From: Sphingomonas echinoides ATCC 14820
GTDB lineage: Bacteria > Pseudomonadota > Alphaproteobacteria > Sphingomonadales > Sphingomonadaceae
DNA length: 64,000 nt
Reading direction: 5' to 3'
NCBI RefSeq assembly: GCF_000241465.1
Contig: NZ_JH584235.1
Coordinates: 2,040,720-2,104,719 of the forward strand
A model generated the notes under the pieces. That model did not search any database, was not told the DNA's origin, and saw only the letters and a program-made list of their open reading frames with translations. The position numbers and the translations under genes were made by a program. Positions 1-10,466 of the stretch are shown here, piece by piece; position 1 is the stretch's first letter, and each line of letters starts with the position of its first letter.

Positions 1-521
1 AAATCGACGCTCGAATGCGGGATCATGTTGCCGATGGTCGAGCCGGGGAAGAAGCCGAGCTTGGGCGTGTCCGCCACTTGCGCGGGCAGCGCGATCGGGT
101 GGAGGAAATCGGCCTCGACCGGGAGCACGGGCAAGCCGGGAAAGGCCGACGCCAGCCCGGCCGAGGATTCGCGCAGGAAATCGCCCGAAATGTCGATCGG
201 CACATAAGCGGAAGGGTCGACCGCGCGCAGCAGGATCGGCGTCTTGGTCGACGAGCCCGAACCGAATTCGACCACCGCGCGCCCTGCCCCGGCGAGGCGC
301 GCAATGTCGGCACAACAGGCGCGCAGGATCGCCGTCTCGGTGCGGGTGGGATAATATTCGGGCAAATCGGTGATCGCCTCGAACAATTCCGATCCGCGCC
401 GGTCATAGAACCAGCGCGCCGGAATCGCGCGCGGGCGGCTGGCAAAGCCGCGCAGCACGTCGTTACGAAACGCCGGGTCGGCCAGCGTGACCTGGCCGTC
501 CTCGATTTCGGGCTTCAACAT
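1..521 (-). CDS. egtD: L-histidine N-alpha-methyltransferase EgtD, 5' part (cut by window edge)
   Basis: This gene runs off the left edge, so only about 173 N-terminal codons of a protein usually near 320 residues are visible. The family trimethylates histidine to hercynine with SAM, the first step of ergothioneine synthesis. The visible part has the family opening (PARWFYDRRGSELFEAI), the YYPTRTE segment and the SAM-binding EFGSGSSTKT near residues 85-94, followed by YVPIDIS. The ATG at 521-519 sits one base after the egtB stop codon, so the two are very probably one transcript and translationally coupled. The identification is firm from these motifs and from the neighbour. The C-terminal half cannot be judged. 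Confidence 0.92.
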   Translation of the reverse strand, partial: MLKPEIEDGQVTLADPAFRNDVLRGFASRPRAIPARWFYDRRGSELFEAITDLPEYYPTRTETAILRACCADIARLAGAGRAVVEFGSGSSTKTPILLRAVDPSAYVPIDISGDFLRESSAGLASAFPGLPVLPVEADFLHPIALPAQVADTPKLGFFPGSTIGNMIPHSSVD

Positions 522-522
522 C

Positions 523-1782
523 TCAAAGATCCTTCGCCAGCCGAACGCCGGTGAATTGCCAGCGCTGGTGCGGATAGAAAAAATTGCGGTAGCTCGCCCG
601 CACATGCCCGCGCGGGGTGGCGCACGATCCGCCGCGCAGCACGCACTGCCCACTCATGAACTTGCCATTATATTCGCCGACCGCACCTTCGACCGCGCGA
701 AAACCGGGATAGGGGCGGAACGCGCTGCCGGTCCATTCCCACACATCACCAAAGAAAGCGGGGCCGCCCGTCGCCGGACGCGGCTCGACCGGGCCCGCCG
801 CATCCATCTGGTTGCCGCCTGCCGGATCATACGGTGCCGCCGCCGCTTCCCACTCGGCCTCAGTCGGCAACCGCGCGCCCGCCCAGCTGGCATAGGCATC
901 GGCTTCGTAGAAACTGACATGCGTGACCGGTGCCGCCGGATCGATCGCGCGCCGCCCATCGAGCCCGAAGCGGGTCCAGCCGCCATCCGCCCGCTCCCAA
1001 TAAAGCGGCGCAGTGATCCGCTCGCGCTGCACCCACGCCCAGCCGTCGGACAGCCAGTGACGCGGTTCGGCATAGCCGCCATCGGCGATAAACGCGGCCC
1101 ATTCGCCATTGGTGACGGTGCGATCGGCCAGCGCATGCGGGGTGAGCAAGGCCGGGTGGCGCGGCCCCTCTGCATCGAAGGCGAAACCGCCGCCGTCATG
1201 GCCGATCTCGACGATCCCGCTGGTGCCTTCAATCCAGCCGAGCCGCCCCGGCATTTCCACCGGCACCTTGCGCGGCGGCGCCCACAAGGCCGGTTCGACC
1301 GGATTCTGCGCCATCAGATGGACGATGTCGGTCACCAGCAATTCCTGATGCTGCTGCTCATGCTGGCAGCCGAGCGTCACCAGATCCTGCGCCGCTTGCG
1401 GCAGATCGGGCAAAGCCGCCGCCACCGCCGCATCGACATGCGCGCGATAGGCGAGGATTTCATCGAGCGACGGGCGCGTCACCAGCCCGCGCCGCGCCCG
1501 CGCGTGGCGCTTGCCCTCGGCTTCATAATAACTGTTGAACAGGAACGGGAAACGATCGTCGTAGAGCGTGTAGCCCGCCACGAAATCGCGCAGCACGAAG
1601 GTTTCCAGGAACCAGCTGGTATGCGCGAGGTGCCATTTGGCGGGCGACGCATCCTCCATCGACTGCGCGGTCGCATCGGCATCGGACAAAGGCGCGACCA
1701 ATGCCACCGACAGCGCACGGACCGCGCGAAATTGCGCGATCAGCGGGCTTCGCGCCGCATCGGGGACCGCTCGCATTCGCAT
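523..1782 (-). CDS. egtB: Ergothioneine biosynthesis protein EgtB (hercynine oxygenase)
   Basis: A non-haem iron sulfoxide synthase that joins hercynine to a thiol donor (cysteine or gamma-glutamylcysteine) using O2. The 419-residue protein has an N-terminal DinB-like domain with the iron-ligand region WHLAHTSWFLETF (about residues 50-62) and HEQQH (141-145). A C-terminal formylglycine-generating-enzyme-like domain ends in GGSCATPRGHVRASYRNFF. The frame is open upstream to 1860, but the ATG at 1782 follows a GAGGGGA ribosome-binding site and avoids overlapping the upstream adenosyltransferase, so I chose it. It is followed immediately by egtD. Confidence 0.93.
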   Translation of the reverse strand: MRMRAVPDAARSPLIAQFRAVRALSVALVAPLSDADATAQSMEDASPAKWHLAHTSWFLETFVLRDFVAGYTLYDDRFPFLFNSYYEAEGKRHARARRGLVTRPSLDEILAYRAHVDAAVAAALPDLPQAAQDLVTLGCQHEQQHQELLVTDIVHLMAQNPVEPALWAPPRKVPVEMPGRLGWIEGTSGIVEIGHDGGGFAFDAEGPRHPALLTPHALADRTVTNGEWAAFIADGGYAEPRHWLSDGWAWVQRERITAPLYWERADGGWTRFGLDGRRAIDPAAPVTHVSFYEADAYASWAGARLPTEAEWEAAAAPYDPAGGNQMDAAGPVEPRPATGGPAFFGDVWEWTGSAFRPYPGFRAVEGAVGEYNGKFMSGQCVLRGGSCATPRGHVRASYRNFFYPHQRWQFTGVRLAKDL

Positions 1783-1816
1783 CGTCTCGTCCCCTCTTCC
1801 CCAACTTACGCCCGAG

Positions 1817-2410
1817 CTAACGCGTTGCACCCGGTCGCCACAAAACGTCGCCACCCGCATTTTGGTTCACCACACGCGCGGCGACGAACAGATAATCCGA
1901 CAAGCGGTTGAGATAGGCGAGCGCCAGCGGATTGAAAGGCTCGGTCCGGGCCGCCGCCACCGCCATCCGCTCGGCGCGACGGACGGTGGCGCGCGCAACA
2001 TGCAGTGCAGCCGCGCCCGGCGTTCCGCCGGGCAGGATAAAGCTCGTCAGCGGGGCCAAATCCCCATTCATCCGGTCGATCTCGCTTTCGAGCCGATCGA
2101 CTTGCGCCGCGACGATCCGCAACGTCATCGCGGACGGCGCGAAATCGTCGCCCTCGCTCGCGGCTTTGGGCGTGGCGAGATCGGCTCCAAGGTCGAACAG
2201 GTCGTTCTGAATGCGCTCCAGCGCTACCGCCAGCGGCGCCGGGCCATCCGCCGCAGTCGCCGCAATCGCGACCCCGATCGCGCTATTGGCTTCATCGACA
2301 TCGCCCATCGCCGCCAGTCGAGCGGCATCCTTGGCGACACGCGAGCCGTCGACCAGCCCGGTCGTGCCGTCATCGCCCGTGCGCGTATAGATGCGGTTGA
2401 GCTTGACCAT
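1817..2410 (-). CDS. Cob(I)alamin adenosyltransferase, PduO type
   Basis: ATP:cob(I)alamin adenosyltransferase, which makes the 5'-deoxyadenosyl form of the cofactor. The 197-residue length fits the PduO/MMAB family. Visible hallmarks are the N-terminal ATP-binding TRTGDDGTTGL, the DLGADLATP segment and the FILPGGTPGAAALHVARATVRRAER helix region, whose core RxxxRRAER is typical. It lies in a leftward run, 38 bases after the HIG1-domain gene and 34 bases before egtB. No cobalamin riboswitch is evident nearby. Function is assigned by family; the gene symbol varies between annotations, so none is given. Confidence 0.92.
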   Translation of the reverse strand: MVKLNRIYTRTGDDGTTGLVDGSRVAKDAARLAAMGDVDEANSAIGVAIAATAADGPAPLAVALERIQNDLFDLGADLATPKAASEGDDFAPSAMTLRIVAAQVDRLESEIDRMNGDLAPLTSFILPGGTPGAAALHVARATVRRAERMAVAAARTEPFNPLALAYLNRLSDYLFVAARVVNQNAGGDVLWRPGATR

Positions 2411-2448
2411 CGCTTATCCCAACCCGCAAACCGCGAACAAAGCCGGGA

Positions 2449-2691
2449 TTAGCCCCGGCCCGCCAGCCACATCAAAAGCACGACCAGGAAGATCGCGACC
2501 GCCTGCAACATCACGCGATATTGCATCATTTTGTTGGAGCGCACCGAGGCGGCGATCCGCGCCTCGCCGGGCGTGGCCCCATCGCGCAAATCCTGGCTCG
2601 CGCCGAGCAGGAAGATCACCAGTCCGCGGACCAGCACGACCACCACCGCGATCATCGCGGCGACCAGCAGGATTGTCAGGAAAGTGCTCAT
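2449..2691 (-). CDS. HIG1-domain / twin-transmembrane small membrane protein
   Basis: An 80-residue protein with an N-terminal hydrophobic stretch (about residues 4-30) and a second near the C-terminus (about 60-78). Between them lies a basic SNKMMQYRVMLQA segment, which resembles the HIG1 motif (mitochondrial relatives act on respiratory supercomplexes). Small alphaproteobacterial members are usually annotated as twin-transmembrane or HIG1-domain proteins. Their role is not established, so a respiratory function is only inference. The start lies 9 bases after the gluQRS stop codon, which suggests co-transcription. Confidence 0.8.
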   Translation of the reverse strand: MSTFLTILLVAAMIAVVVVLVRGLVIFLLGASQDLRDGATPGEARIAASVRSNKMMQYRVMLQAVAIFLVVLLMWLAGRG

Positions 2692-2700
2692 GATCCTAAT

Positions 2701-3570
2701 CTAGGCGCTTTGCGGGGCAATGCCAATGCCCGCGCCCCCGGCGCGCAACCGGTCTGCCAGCGCCCGCCCATCTTCGCCGCGTAACCGCACGCTTTCGAGC
2801 GTCGGCGCGTCGTTGCGCTTGGCCAGCCGCTGCCCGTCCGGGCCGACCAGCAACGCATGATGGTGATAGAGTGGCGTCGGCAGCCCCAGCAGCGCCTGTA
2901 GCAACCGATGCACGTCGGTCGCGGCGAACAGATCGGCCCCGCGCACGACATGGGTTACGCCGTGCGCCGCATCATCGACCGTTACCGCCAGATGGTAACT
3001 GGCAAGCGCATCCTTGCGCGCCAGCACGACATCGCCCTGCGCCAGTGGATCAGCGCGGACTGGGCCCGCGATCGCATCGGTCCACATCAGGTCGGTGTCG
3101 GCAGTCGCAACCGCGCGCGCCATGTCGAGCCGCCAGGCGTGCGGGACGCCCGCCGTGATGCGCGCGGTCCGCTCCGCCTCCGGCAGCGCGCGGCAGGTGC
3201 CGGGATAGACGGGTTCGGGCCCATGCGGTGCCGATTGGCTCGCCGCGATTTCCGCGCGGGTGCAGAAGCAGGGATAGAGCAGCCCCATCGCGCGCAACCG
3301 CGCCAAGGCCGCCGCATAGGCGTCCTCTCGCGTCGACTGGAACAGCACCGGCCCATCCCACTCCAGCCCCAGCCAGGCGAGGTCCGCCAGGATCGCATCG
3401 ACATGTTCCGGCCGGCTGCGCGTGCCGTCAATATCCTCGATCCGCAGCAGGAAGCGCCCGCCGCTGGCGCGCGCCAGATCGTGCGCCAGCACCGCCGAAT
3501 AGGCGTGCCCCAGATGCAGCCGCCCTGTCGGACTCGGCGCAAAGCGCGTAACGACGTCGCGCACGATCAC
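2701..3570 (-). CDS. gluQ: Glutamyl-Q tRNA(Asp) synthetase GluQRS
   Basis: A truncated GluRS paralogue that charges glutamate onto queuosine-34 of tRNA-Asp. At 289 residues it has only the catalytic half. The start VTRFAPSPTGRLHLGHAYSA carries the HIGH-like HLGH, the zinc-site cysteines appear in YPCFCTRAE and further on in YPGTC, and LAKRNDA stands at the KMSKS position. The anticodon-binding region of true GluRS is absent, as expected for GluQRS. It is the first gene of the leftward run that ends with egtD. The spacer to the divergent HNH gene (3571-3705) probably holds both promoters. Confidence 0.93.
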   Translation of the reverse strand: MIVRDVVTRFAPSPTGRLHLGHAYSAVLAHDLARASGGRFLLRIEDIDGTRSRPEHVDAILADLAWLGLEWDGPVLFQSTREDAYAAALARLRAMGLLYPCFCTRAEIAASQSAPHGPEPVYPGTCRALPEAERTARITAGVPHAWRLDMARAVATADTDLMWTDAIAGPVRADPLAQGDVVLARKDALASYHLAVTVDDAAHGVTHVVRGADLFAATDVHRLLQALLGLPTPLYHHHALLVGPDGQRLAKRNDAPTLESVRLRGEDGRALADRLRAGGAGIGIAPQSA

Positions 3571-3705
3571 CCCAACACCGCTCTTGACCGCGAGTCGCGC
3601 GCTGTGCTGAAATCGTTAACGACAGGGTGCGGTGTCATCACAGCGTCATCCTAATGGGCTTGAAGCCCGGCAGGAAGCGCCACTCAGTGGTAAAAGGGGG
3701 TCCAG

Positions 3706-4272
3706 ATGTACCATCCCGATCTGATCCGCCATCCGGATGGCTGTCCCGCACTTGTGCTCAATGCGGACTATACGCCGCTGAGCTATTATCCGCTGTCGCT
3801 GTGGCCGTGGCAGACCGCGATCAAGGCGGTGTTCCTCGACCGTGTCGATATCGTCGCCGAATATGAACGCGAAGTGCGCAGCCCGACGCAGCGCATCAAG
3901 CTGCCCTCGGTGATCGCGCTCAAATCCTATGTGCGTCCGTCGGCCTTCCCCGCCTTCACGCGCTTCAACCTGTTCCTGCGCGACAAATTCCTGTGCCAAT
4001 ATTGCGGGTCGCCGCATGATCTGACCTTCGACCATATCGTGCCGCGCGCGCAAGGCGGGCGCACGACCTGGGAGAATGTCGCCACTGCCTGTTCGCCGTG
4101 CAACCTCAAGAAAGGCGGCCGCACGCCCAAGCAAGCGGGCATGCCGCTGCACATAGACGCGATCCGCCCGACCAGCTGGCAATTGCAGGAACATGGCCGC
4201 CGTTATCCACCCAATTTCCTGCACGATACCTGGCATGACTGGCTGTATTGGGATGTTGAACTGGAAGCCTGA
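3706..4272 (+). CDS. HNH endonuclease family protein
   Basis: A 188-residue protein of a widespread bacterial HNH family. The C-terminal half has a zinc knuckle (CQYC at 97-100 and CSPC near 129-132) around the betabeta-alpha-Me core: FDHIVPRAQGG (His 110) and WENV (Asn 124). The N-terminal part, with LVLNADYTPLSYYPLSLWPW, is typical of this family. A purine-rich GGGGG lies a few bases before the ATG. The family is often chromosomal and not clearly tied to mobile DNA, and its physiological target is not known. The preceding spacer contains only short hairpins. Confidence 0.88.
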   Translation: MYHPDLIRHPDGCPALVLNADYTPLSYYPLSLWPWQTAIKAVFLDRVDIVAEYEREVRSPTQRIKLPSVIALKSYVRPSAFPAFTRFNLFLRDKFLCQYCGSPHDLTFDHIVPRAQGGRTTWENVATACSPCNLKKGGRTPKQAGMPLHIDAIRPTSWQLQEHGRRYPPNFLHDTWHDWLYWDVELEA

Positions 4273-4387
4273 GACTACGGTCGTTCCAGTGTTCCTGCCT
4301 TGCTGCGTTCAAAATTAAGATAAAAGCGGCGGCCTTTCGCGACTGTTGTTTTTGTGGTAAGCCTTCTGCACTTGCAGGGGGGCTGCG

Positions 4388-4933
4388 ATGGCAGGGGTTG
4401 TACCTACGCTCGATCCACGATCGGCACGCATCTTAGCGGTGTTCACTGTCAGCGTCGTGACCGCCGCCACCGCGTTGCTTGTGTGGCTAACCATCGGCTT
4501 CGCTCTTGGCACCTTGGACGGCTATACCTGGCCGACGCGCGGCTTGCTGCTGCTGATGGATTATCGGCCAACCGAATTGCTGAGCAAGGGCTTGCTGTTT
4601 CTGCTGGCGCTGGGCGCGGGCGTCGTGGCCCGCTCCCGCGGACGCGACGCCTTATATTATGCGGTGGTGGCCATCGGCCTGGTCGGCATCGTGCTCTGCA
4701 TCATCCTTTTGGTGCTGCTCCACGACCGGGACGTGGCGCACGCCATTTTTGATCACAGCACGATCCCCACCATTATAACCAGCAAGGCGTATTTCGACGG
4801 CCTGCCGCGCGTGTTCGTGCCGTTGGGTCTGTGGTTGATCGGTACGGTTTCGACGCAACTCGGATTGTCCGACGCCAAGGAACAGGAGCAGCCAGCTCCG
4901 ACGCCGACGCCAACCCCGTCACCTACCTCGTGA
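4388..4933 (+). CDS. Unrecognised integral membrane protein
   Basis: I do not recognise this 181-residue protein. It has about four hydrophobic segments (roughly residues 14-38, 52-62, 68-78 with 88-112, and 143-156), an acidic/histidine patch LLHDRDVAHAIFDHS between the third and fourth, and a C-terminal tail of alternating Thr-Pro (PAPTPTPTPSPTS) that looks like a flexible extramembrane tail. The ATG follows a G-rich stretch that could bind the ribosome. The next gene starts 21 bases downstream on the same strand, so the two probably form an operon. The ORF has normal codon bias, so I believe it is real. Confidence 0.6.
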   Translation: MAGVVPTLDPRSARILAVFTVSVVTAATALLVWLTIGFALGTLDGYTWPTRGLLLLMDYRPTELLSKGLLFLLALGAGVVARSRGRDALYYAVVAIGLVGIVLCIILLVLLHDRDVAHAIFDHSTIPTIITSKAYFDGLPRVFVPLGLWLIGTVSTQLGLSDAKEQEQPAPTPTPTPSPTS

Positions 4934-4954
4934 CATCAACCTGCGGAGACTGAG

Positions 4955-5791
4955 ATGCGCGCGCTGACATGCCTTCGCTGGATCGCCGCCTGGATTGCTG
5001 CGCTCGCGCCGCTGGCCGCCAGCGCACAAACCTCCCAAACGATTCCCCTCATTGTTCATTGGAGCGCGCCACAGCCGCATCGGGTGTCGCTAACCGATGA
5101 TGGCGGCGTTTCGGAGCTCACGCATGACGCAAGCTCGACCACTTTCACCGGGACGCTCGCCGTTCCCAGCGGCCTGGTCGAACAACGCACGCTATTGTTG
5201 AACCTCGACAACGATACCTTCGCATTGATCCTCAACGTTCGAAAAAGTCTGAGCCGCGTGGAATTTACCGTCACCACCGATCGCCCCCCATCCTGTGCCG
5301 ATCTGCTCGTACGCCAAGTCGAGGCCTATACCGACAATATCACAGAAGCCTTGAAGATGATGTTGAGGGCAACGGCGATGCTCAAAATTCCACCGGACGA
5401 CCAGTGCGTCGCCGATCGACTACCGCGCACGATCAAGGCGCGCTTTGATCGCAACGCGAACCTTGTCCAATATTCGAACGGCCTGTTCGCGATTGACCCG
5501 GAGGCGAAAACCGCCCTGTTGCGCAGCGGCATCCGCAGCGCACCCGCCCTCGCAATGGCGGCCGAGCACAATGCGAGCAGCGCGCTGGCCAAGGGGTTGT
5601 ATAGTGACTTGCTGGCGACCGGTGCCGACGATTCTCGCGCCGCGTCAGCGCTTGCCGCCGATATGAGCAGCGCGGTCGCGCAGAACGAAACGCTCGCTGC
5701 AGGCTTCAAGGACCAGGGCATCTCCGCCAAGCGGCTGGAAAAGGACAGTGACTTTTTCGAAGCCAAGGCAAGGGTGGCACGTCCCGATTGA
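4955..5791 (+). CDS. Unrecognised secreted/periplasmic protein
   Basis: A 278-residue protein with a clear Sec signal peptide (MRALTCLRW, then a hydrophobic core, ending LAASAQ near residue 25). It matches no family I know. The first third looks beta-rich with many Thr/Val and contains no catalytic motif I can see. Two cysteines, in PPSCADLL and DDQCVADRL, could form a disulfide. The last third is Ala/Ser-rich and probably helical (SALAADMSSAVAQNETLAAGF). A GGAGA ribosome-binding site precedes the ATG. Together with the upstream membrane protein it forms a two-gene unit of unknown function. Confidence 0.65.
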   Translation: MRALTCLRWIAAWIAALAPLAASAQTSQTIPLIVHWSAPQPHRVSLTDDGGVSELTHDASSTTFTGTLAVPSGLVEQRTLLLNLDNDTFALILNVRKSLSRVEFTVTTDRPPSCADLLVRQVEAYTDNITEALKMMLRATAMLKIPPDDQCVADRLPRTIKARFDRNANLVQYSNGLFAIDPEAKTALLRSGIRSAPALAMAAEHNASSALAKGLYSDLLATGADDSRAASALAADMSSAVAQNETLAAGFKDQGISAKRLEKDSDFFEAKARVARPD

Positions 5792-5831
5792 GCGATGATC
5801 CATATGCACCGTTGACCCCCGCGCTGCCGCA

Positions 5832-8546
<2,715 letters not shown>

Positions 8547-8583
8547 GCTTCACCCCCCCTGCCTAACGCTGGATCAAAGGACT

Positions 8584-9135
8584 ATGATGGAAGCGACGGG
8601 ACTTCTGAGCGCGGGGGAAAGCACCACGGCGATGGCCTATATCAAGGCTCGCCGGGGCATATCGCCACGCCAGATGAAGGCGATCCTTTTGGTGTGCATG
8701 TTGGCTATCGGCATCCCTATCGGGGCATGGGTTTCCGGATCATGGCTGGACGCCCTGGTATCGGTCGAGTTCGCTTTCGTTGGCCTCGGCCTTGGTTTGC
8801 TGATCATCCAAAGACTAGCAGGCACCTCGTTGCGAAAGGCCCTCGCCGAGCGCGGGCAGGCATACGAGCAAGTGCTTACCTTCCGCCTAACCCCTGAGAC
8901 ACTCGTCTACGATCTGGGGGACCTGACGATGGCTGCTCGATGGCCTTGCGTTACAGATCTCTATCAAACCCGCAAATATTGGGTTTTTCTGGTTCAAAGC
9001 AGCGCGATGGTCCTGCCGCGCCGTTTCTTCGCTACGCCTGAAGCCGAGCGCGATTTTATAGTTGCAGCGATGTCGCGGATGACAAACGCGGCTCTTGCGA
9101 GGAGCCCTGACGCAGCGAGGTTTGTCCGTCGCTAG
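8584..9135 (+). CDS. Small membrane protein, possibly YcxB-like
   Basis: A 183-residue protein with two adjacent transmembrane segments (roughly residues 30-50 and 53-72, ICVLAIGIPIGAW-like and FAFVGLGLGLLII), followed by a soluble C-terminal domain. That domain has TFRLTPETLVYD, a Trp-containing strand and KYWVFLVQSSAMVLPRRFF. The layout and the LPRRFF strand resemble the YcxB-like family, whose function is unknown. The frame is open back into ppc, but the ATG at 8584 follows AAAGGA and is the better start; a second Met follows at 8587. No partner gene is obvious. Confidence 0.6.
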   Translation: MMEATGLLSAGESTTAMAYIKARRGISPRQMKAILLVCMLAIGIPIGAWVSGSWLDALVSVEFAFVGLGLGLLIIQRLAGTSLRKALAERGQAYEQVLTFRLTPETLVYDLGDLTMAARWPCVTDLYQTRKYWVFLVQSSAMVLPRRFFATPEAERDFIVAAMSRMTNAALARSPDAARFVRR

Positions 9136-9196
9136 GAGGATCTTGTGTCCGAGGCCGTTCTGGAGCAGTGGCGGGCCTCTAGTCGCGACATATCCC

Positions 9197-9778
9197 CTAC
9201 CCCACAACCTCGCCCCGCGCGTACAACCCGGTCAGCATCCCGGCACCGATCACATGGCCCGCCATCGCGTTGAGCACCGCGCCGCGTCCCGGTGCGTCGC
9301 CCAAATCAGCGGCCGGGCAATCGAGCGCGAACAGCTGGAAGACATAGCGATGCTCGCCATGCCCCTTGGGCGGATCGGGCGCGAGCCAGCTTTGCGAGAG
9401 GTAGGAGTTCTTGCCGGTTTCGCCGGTCGCGGCATCGGCGACGATCGCGCCTTCGGCGAGCGTGCGCATGCCCGCGGGCAAGCCCCACAGGATCGCATGG
9501 ACCAGCGGCGCGGGGGTGGGCGAATCGGCATCCTCGACGATCAGAGCCAGGCTCTGCGTGGCGGGCGGCACATCGTCCCACGCCAGCGGCGGCGAAACGC
9601 CTGCACCGTCCGCGGTGAAGCGCAGCGGCATTTCGGTCCAGTCGGCAAAGGCCGGGCTGCTCAGCACGATCGGCACGAAACCGATGCCCAGCGCCGGATG
9701 AACGATCGTCAGATGCTCCGCCCCGGCCCGCACGCCGCTGAGCGAAGCGCCAAGCCATTCGGGAAGATGTTCAAGCAT
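9197..9778 (-). CDS. YbhB/YbcL family Raf kinase inhibitor-like protein (PEBP)
   Basis: A 193-residue phosphatidylethanolamine-binding-protein fold. Family signatures are GAGVSPPLAWDDVPPATQSLALIVEDADSP (read here as two adjacent parts, the ligand-pocket Asp-x-Asp-x-Pro near DADSP), VHAILWGLP and the C-terminal HRYVFQLFALD segment with GHG before it. Bacterial members are cytoplasmic or periplasmic and of unclear function. No signal peptide is present. The 105-base spacer to the DedA gene shows nothing distinctive, so it may be transcribed separately. Confidence 0.88.
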   Translation of the reverse strand: MLEHLPEWLGASLSGVRAGAEHLTIVHPALGIGFVPIVLSSPAFADWTEMPLRFTADGAGVSPPLAWDDVPPATQSLALIVEDADSPTPAPLVHAILWGLPAGMRTLAEGAIVADAATGETGKNSYLSQSWLAPDPPKGHGEHRYVFQLFALDCPAADLGDAPGRGAVLNAMAGHVIGAGMLTGLYARGEVVG

Positions 9779-9883
9779 TGCTGCGACCTTTTCTTGGAGT
9801 TTACGCCTTGAAGCCCCGGAGCGGGCAACAGGTTCCCGGCGACCCTGATAAAAGCCGCCTTGCGCCGAAATGCGTAGAAACCC

Positions 9884-10459
9884 TCATGCGTCGCGGCTTT
9901 TGCGGGTGCGCCACCAATGCCATCCGCCGGCCAGGGTGGCGAGCGCGACGCCGCTGAGCGCTACGATCAGGATTGCATGGCGATCGGGCACATAGCGCTC
10001 GATCAGCTTTTCAAAACCGTGCCCGAACAGATAGCCGATGCCCGTGAACACCACCCCCCACACCATCGCCGAGACGAGGTTGACCAGCACGAACAGCCGC
10101 GCGGAAACCTTGGTCGTGCCGATCGCCACCGGGCTGATCGTGCGCAAACCATAGAGGAAGCGGAAAGCGAAGATGAAGCCGATCGGATAGCGCTCCAGCA
10201 ACCCCAGCGCGCGTTCGAAAAGCGCGCGTTGGCGCACGCGCCGCACCCAGGGCCGATCGCGGAAATAGCGGCCAAGCGCGAAGAAGATCTGGTCGGCCAG
10301 GAACGACCCCGCCGCCGCCGCCGCCATCGCGCCGGGCAGCGGAAACAGCCCCTTATGCGCGAGCAACCCGCCCGCGATCACCACGGTCTCGCCCTCGATG
10401 CCAGCCCCCGCGAACAAGGCAAGCAGGCCGTAGCGCGCGATCAGCGCTTCGAGGCTCAA
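9884..10459 (-). CDS. DedA family membrane protein
   Basis: A 191-residue inner-membrane protein of the DedA/SNARE-associated family. These proteins are undecaprenyl-phosphate or phospholipid flippases, or proton-dependent transporters. Typical elements are the N-terminal GAGIEGETVVIAGG, the FFALGRYFRDRPWVRR loop, and FAFRFLYGLRTISPVAIG with the conserved Arg. The reading frame extends upstream to an ATG inside the peptidase gene, but a TTG at 10459 preceded by GGTGAGG, 7 bases after the peptidase stop, is the likely start. Expression is probably coupled to the oligopeptidase gene. Confidence 0.87.
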   Translation of the reverse strand: MSLEALIARYGLLALFAGAGIEGETVVIAGGLLAHKGLFPLPGAMAAAAAGSFLADQIFFALGRYFRDRPWVRRVRQRALFERALGLLERYPIGFIFAFRFLYGLRTISPVAIGTTKVSARLFVLVNLVSAMVWGVVFTGIGYLFGHGFEKLIERYVPDRHAILIVALSGVALATLAGGWHWWRTRKSRDA

Positions 10460-10466
10460 GCGCGCC

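Noticed and set aside
1783..1860. Longer N-terminus for EgtB (start at 1860)
   Set aside because: It would overlap the cobalamin adenosyltransferase gene and has no ribosome-binding site; the ATG at 1782 has a good one.
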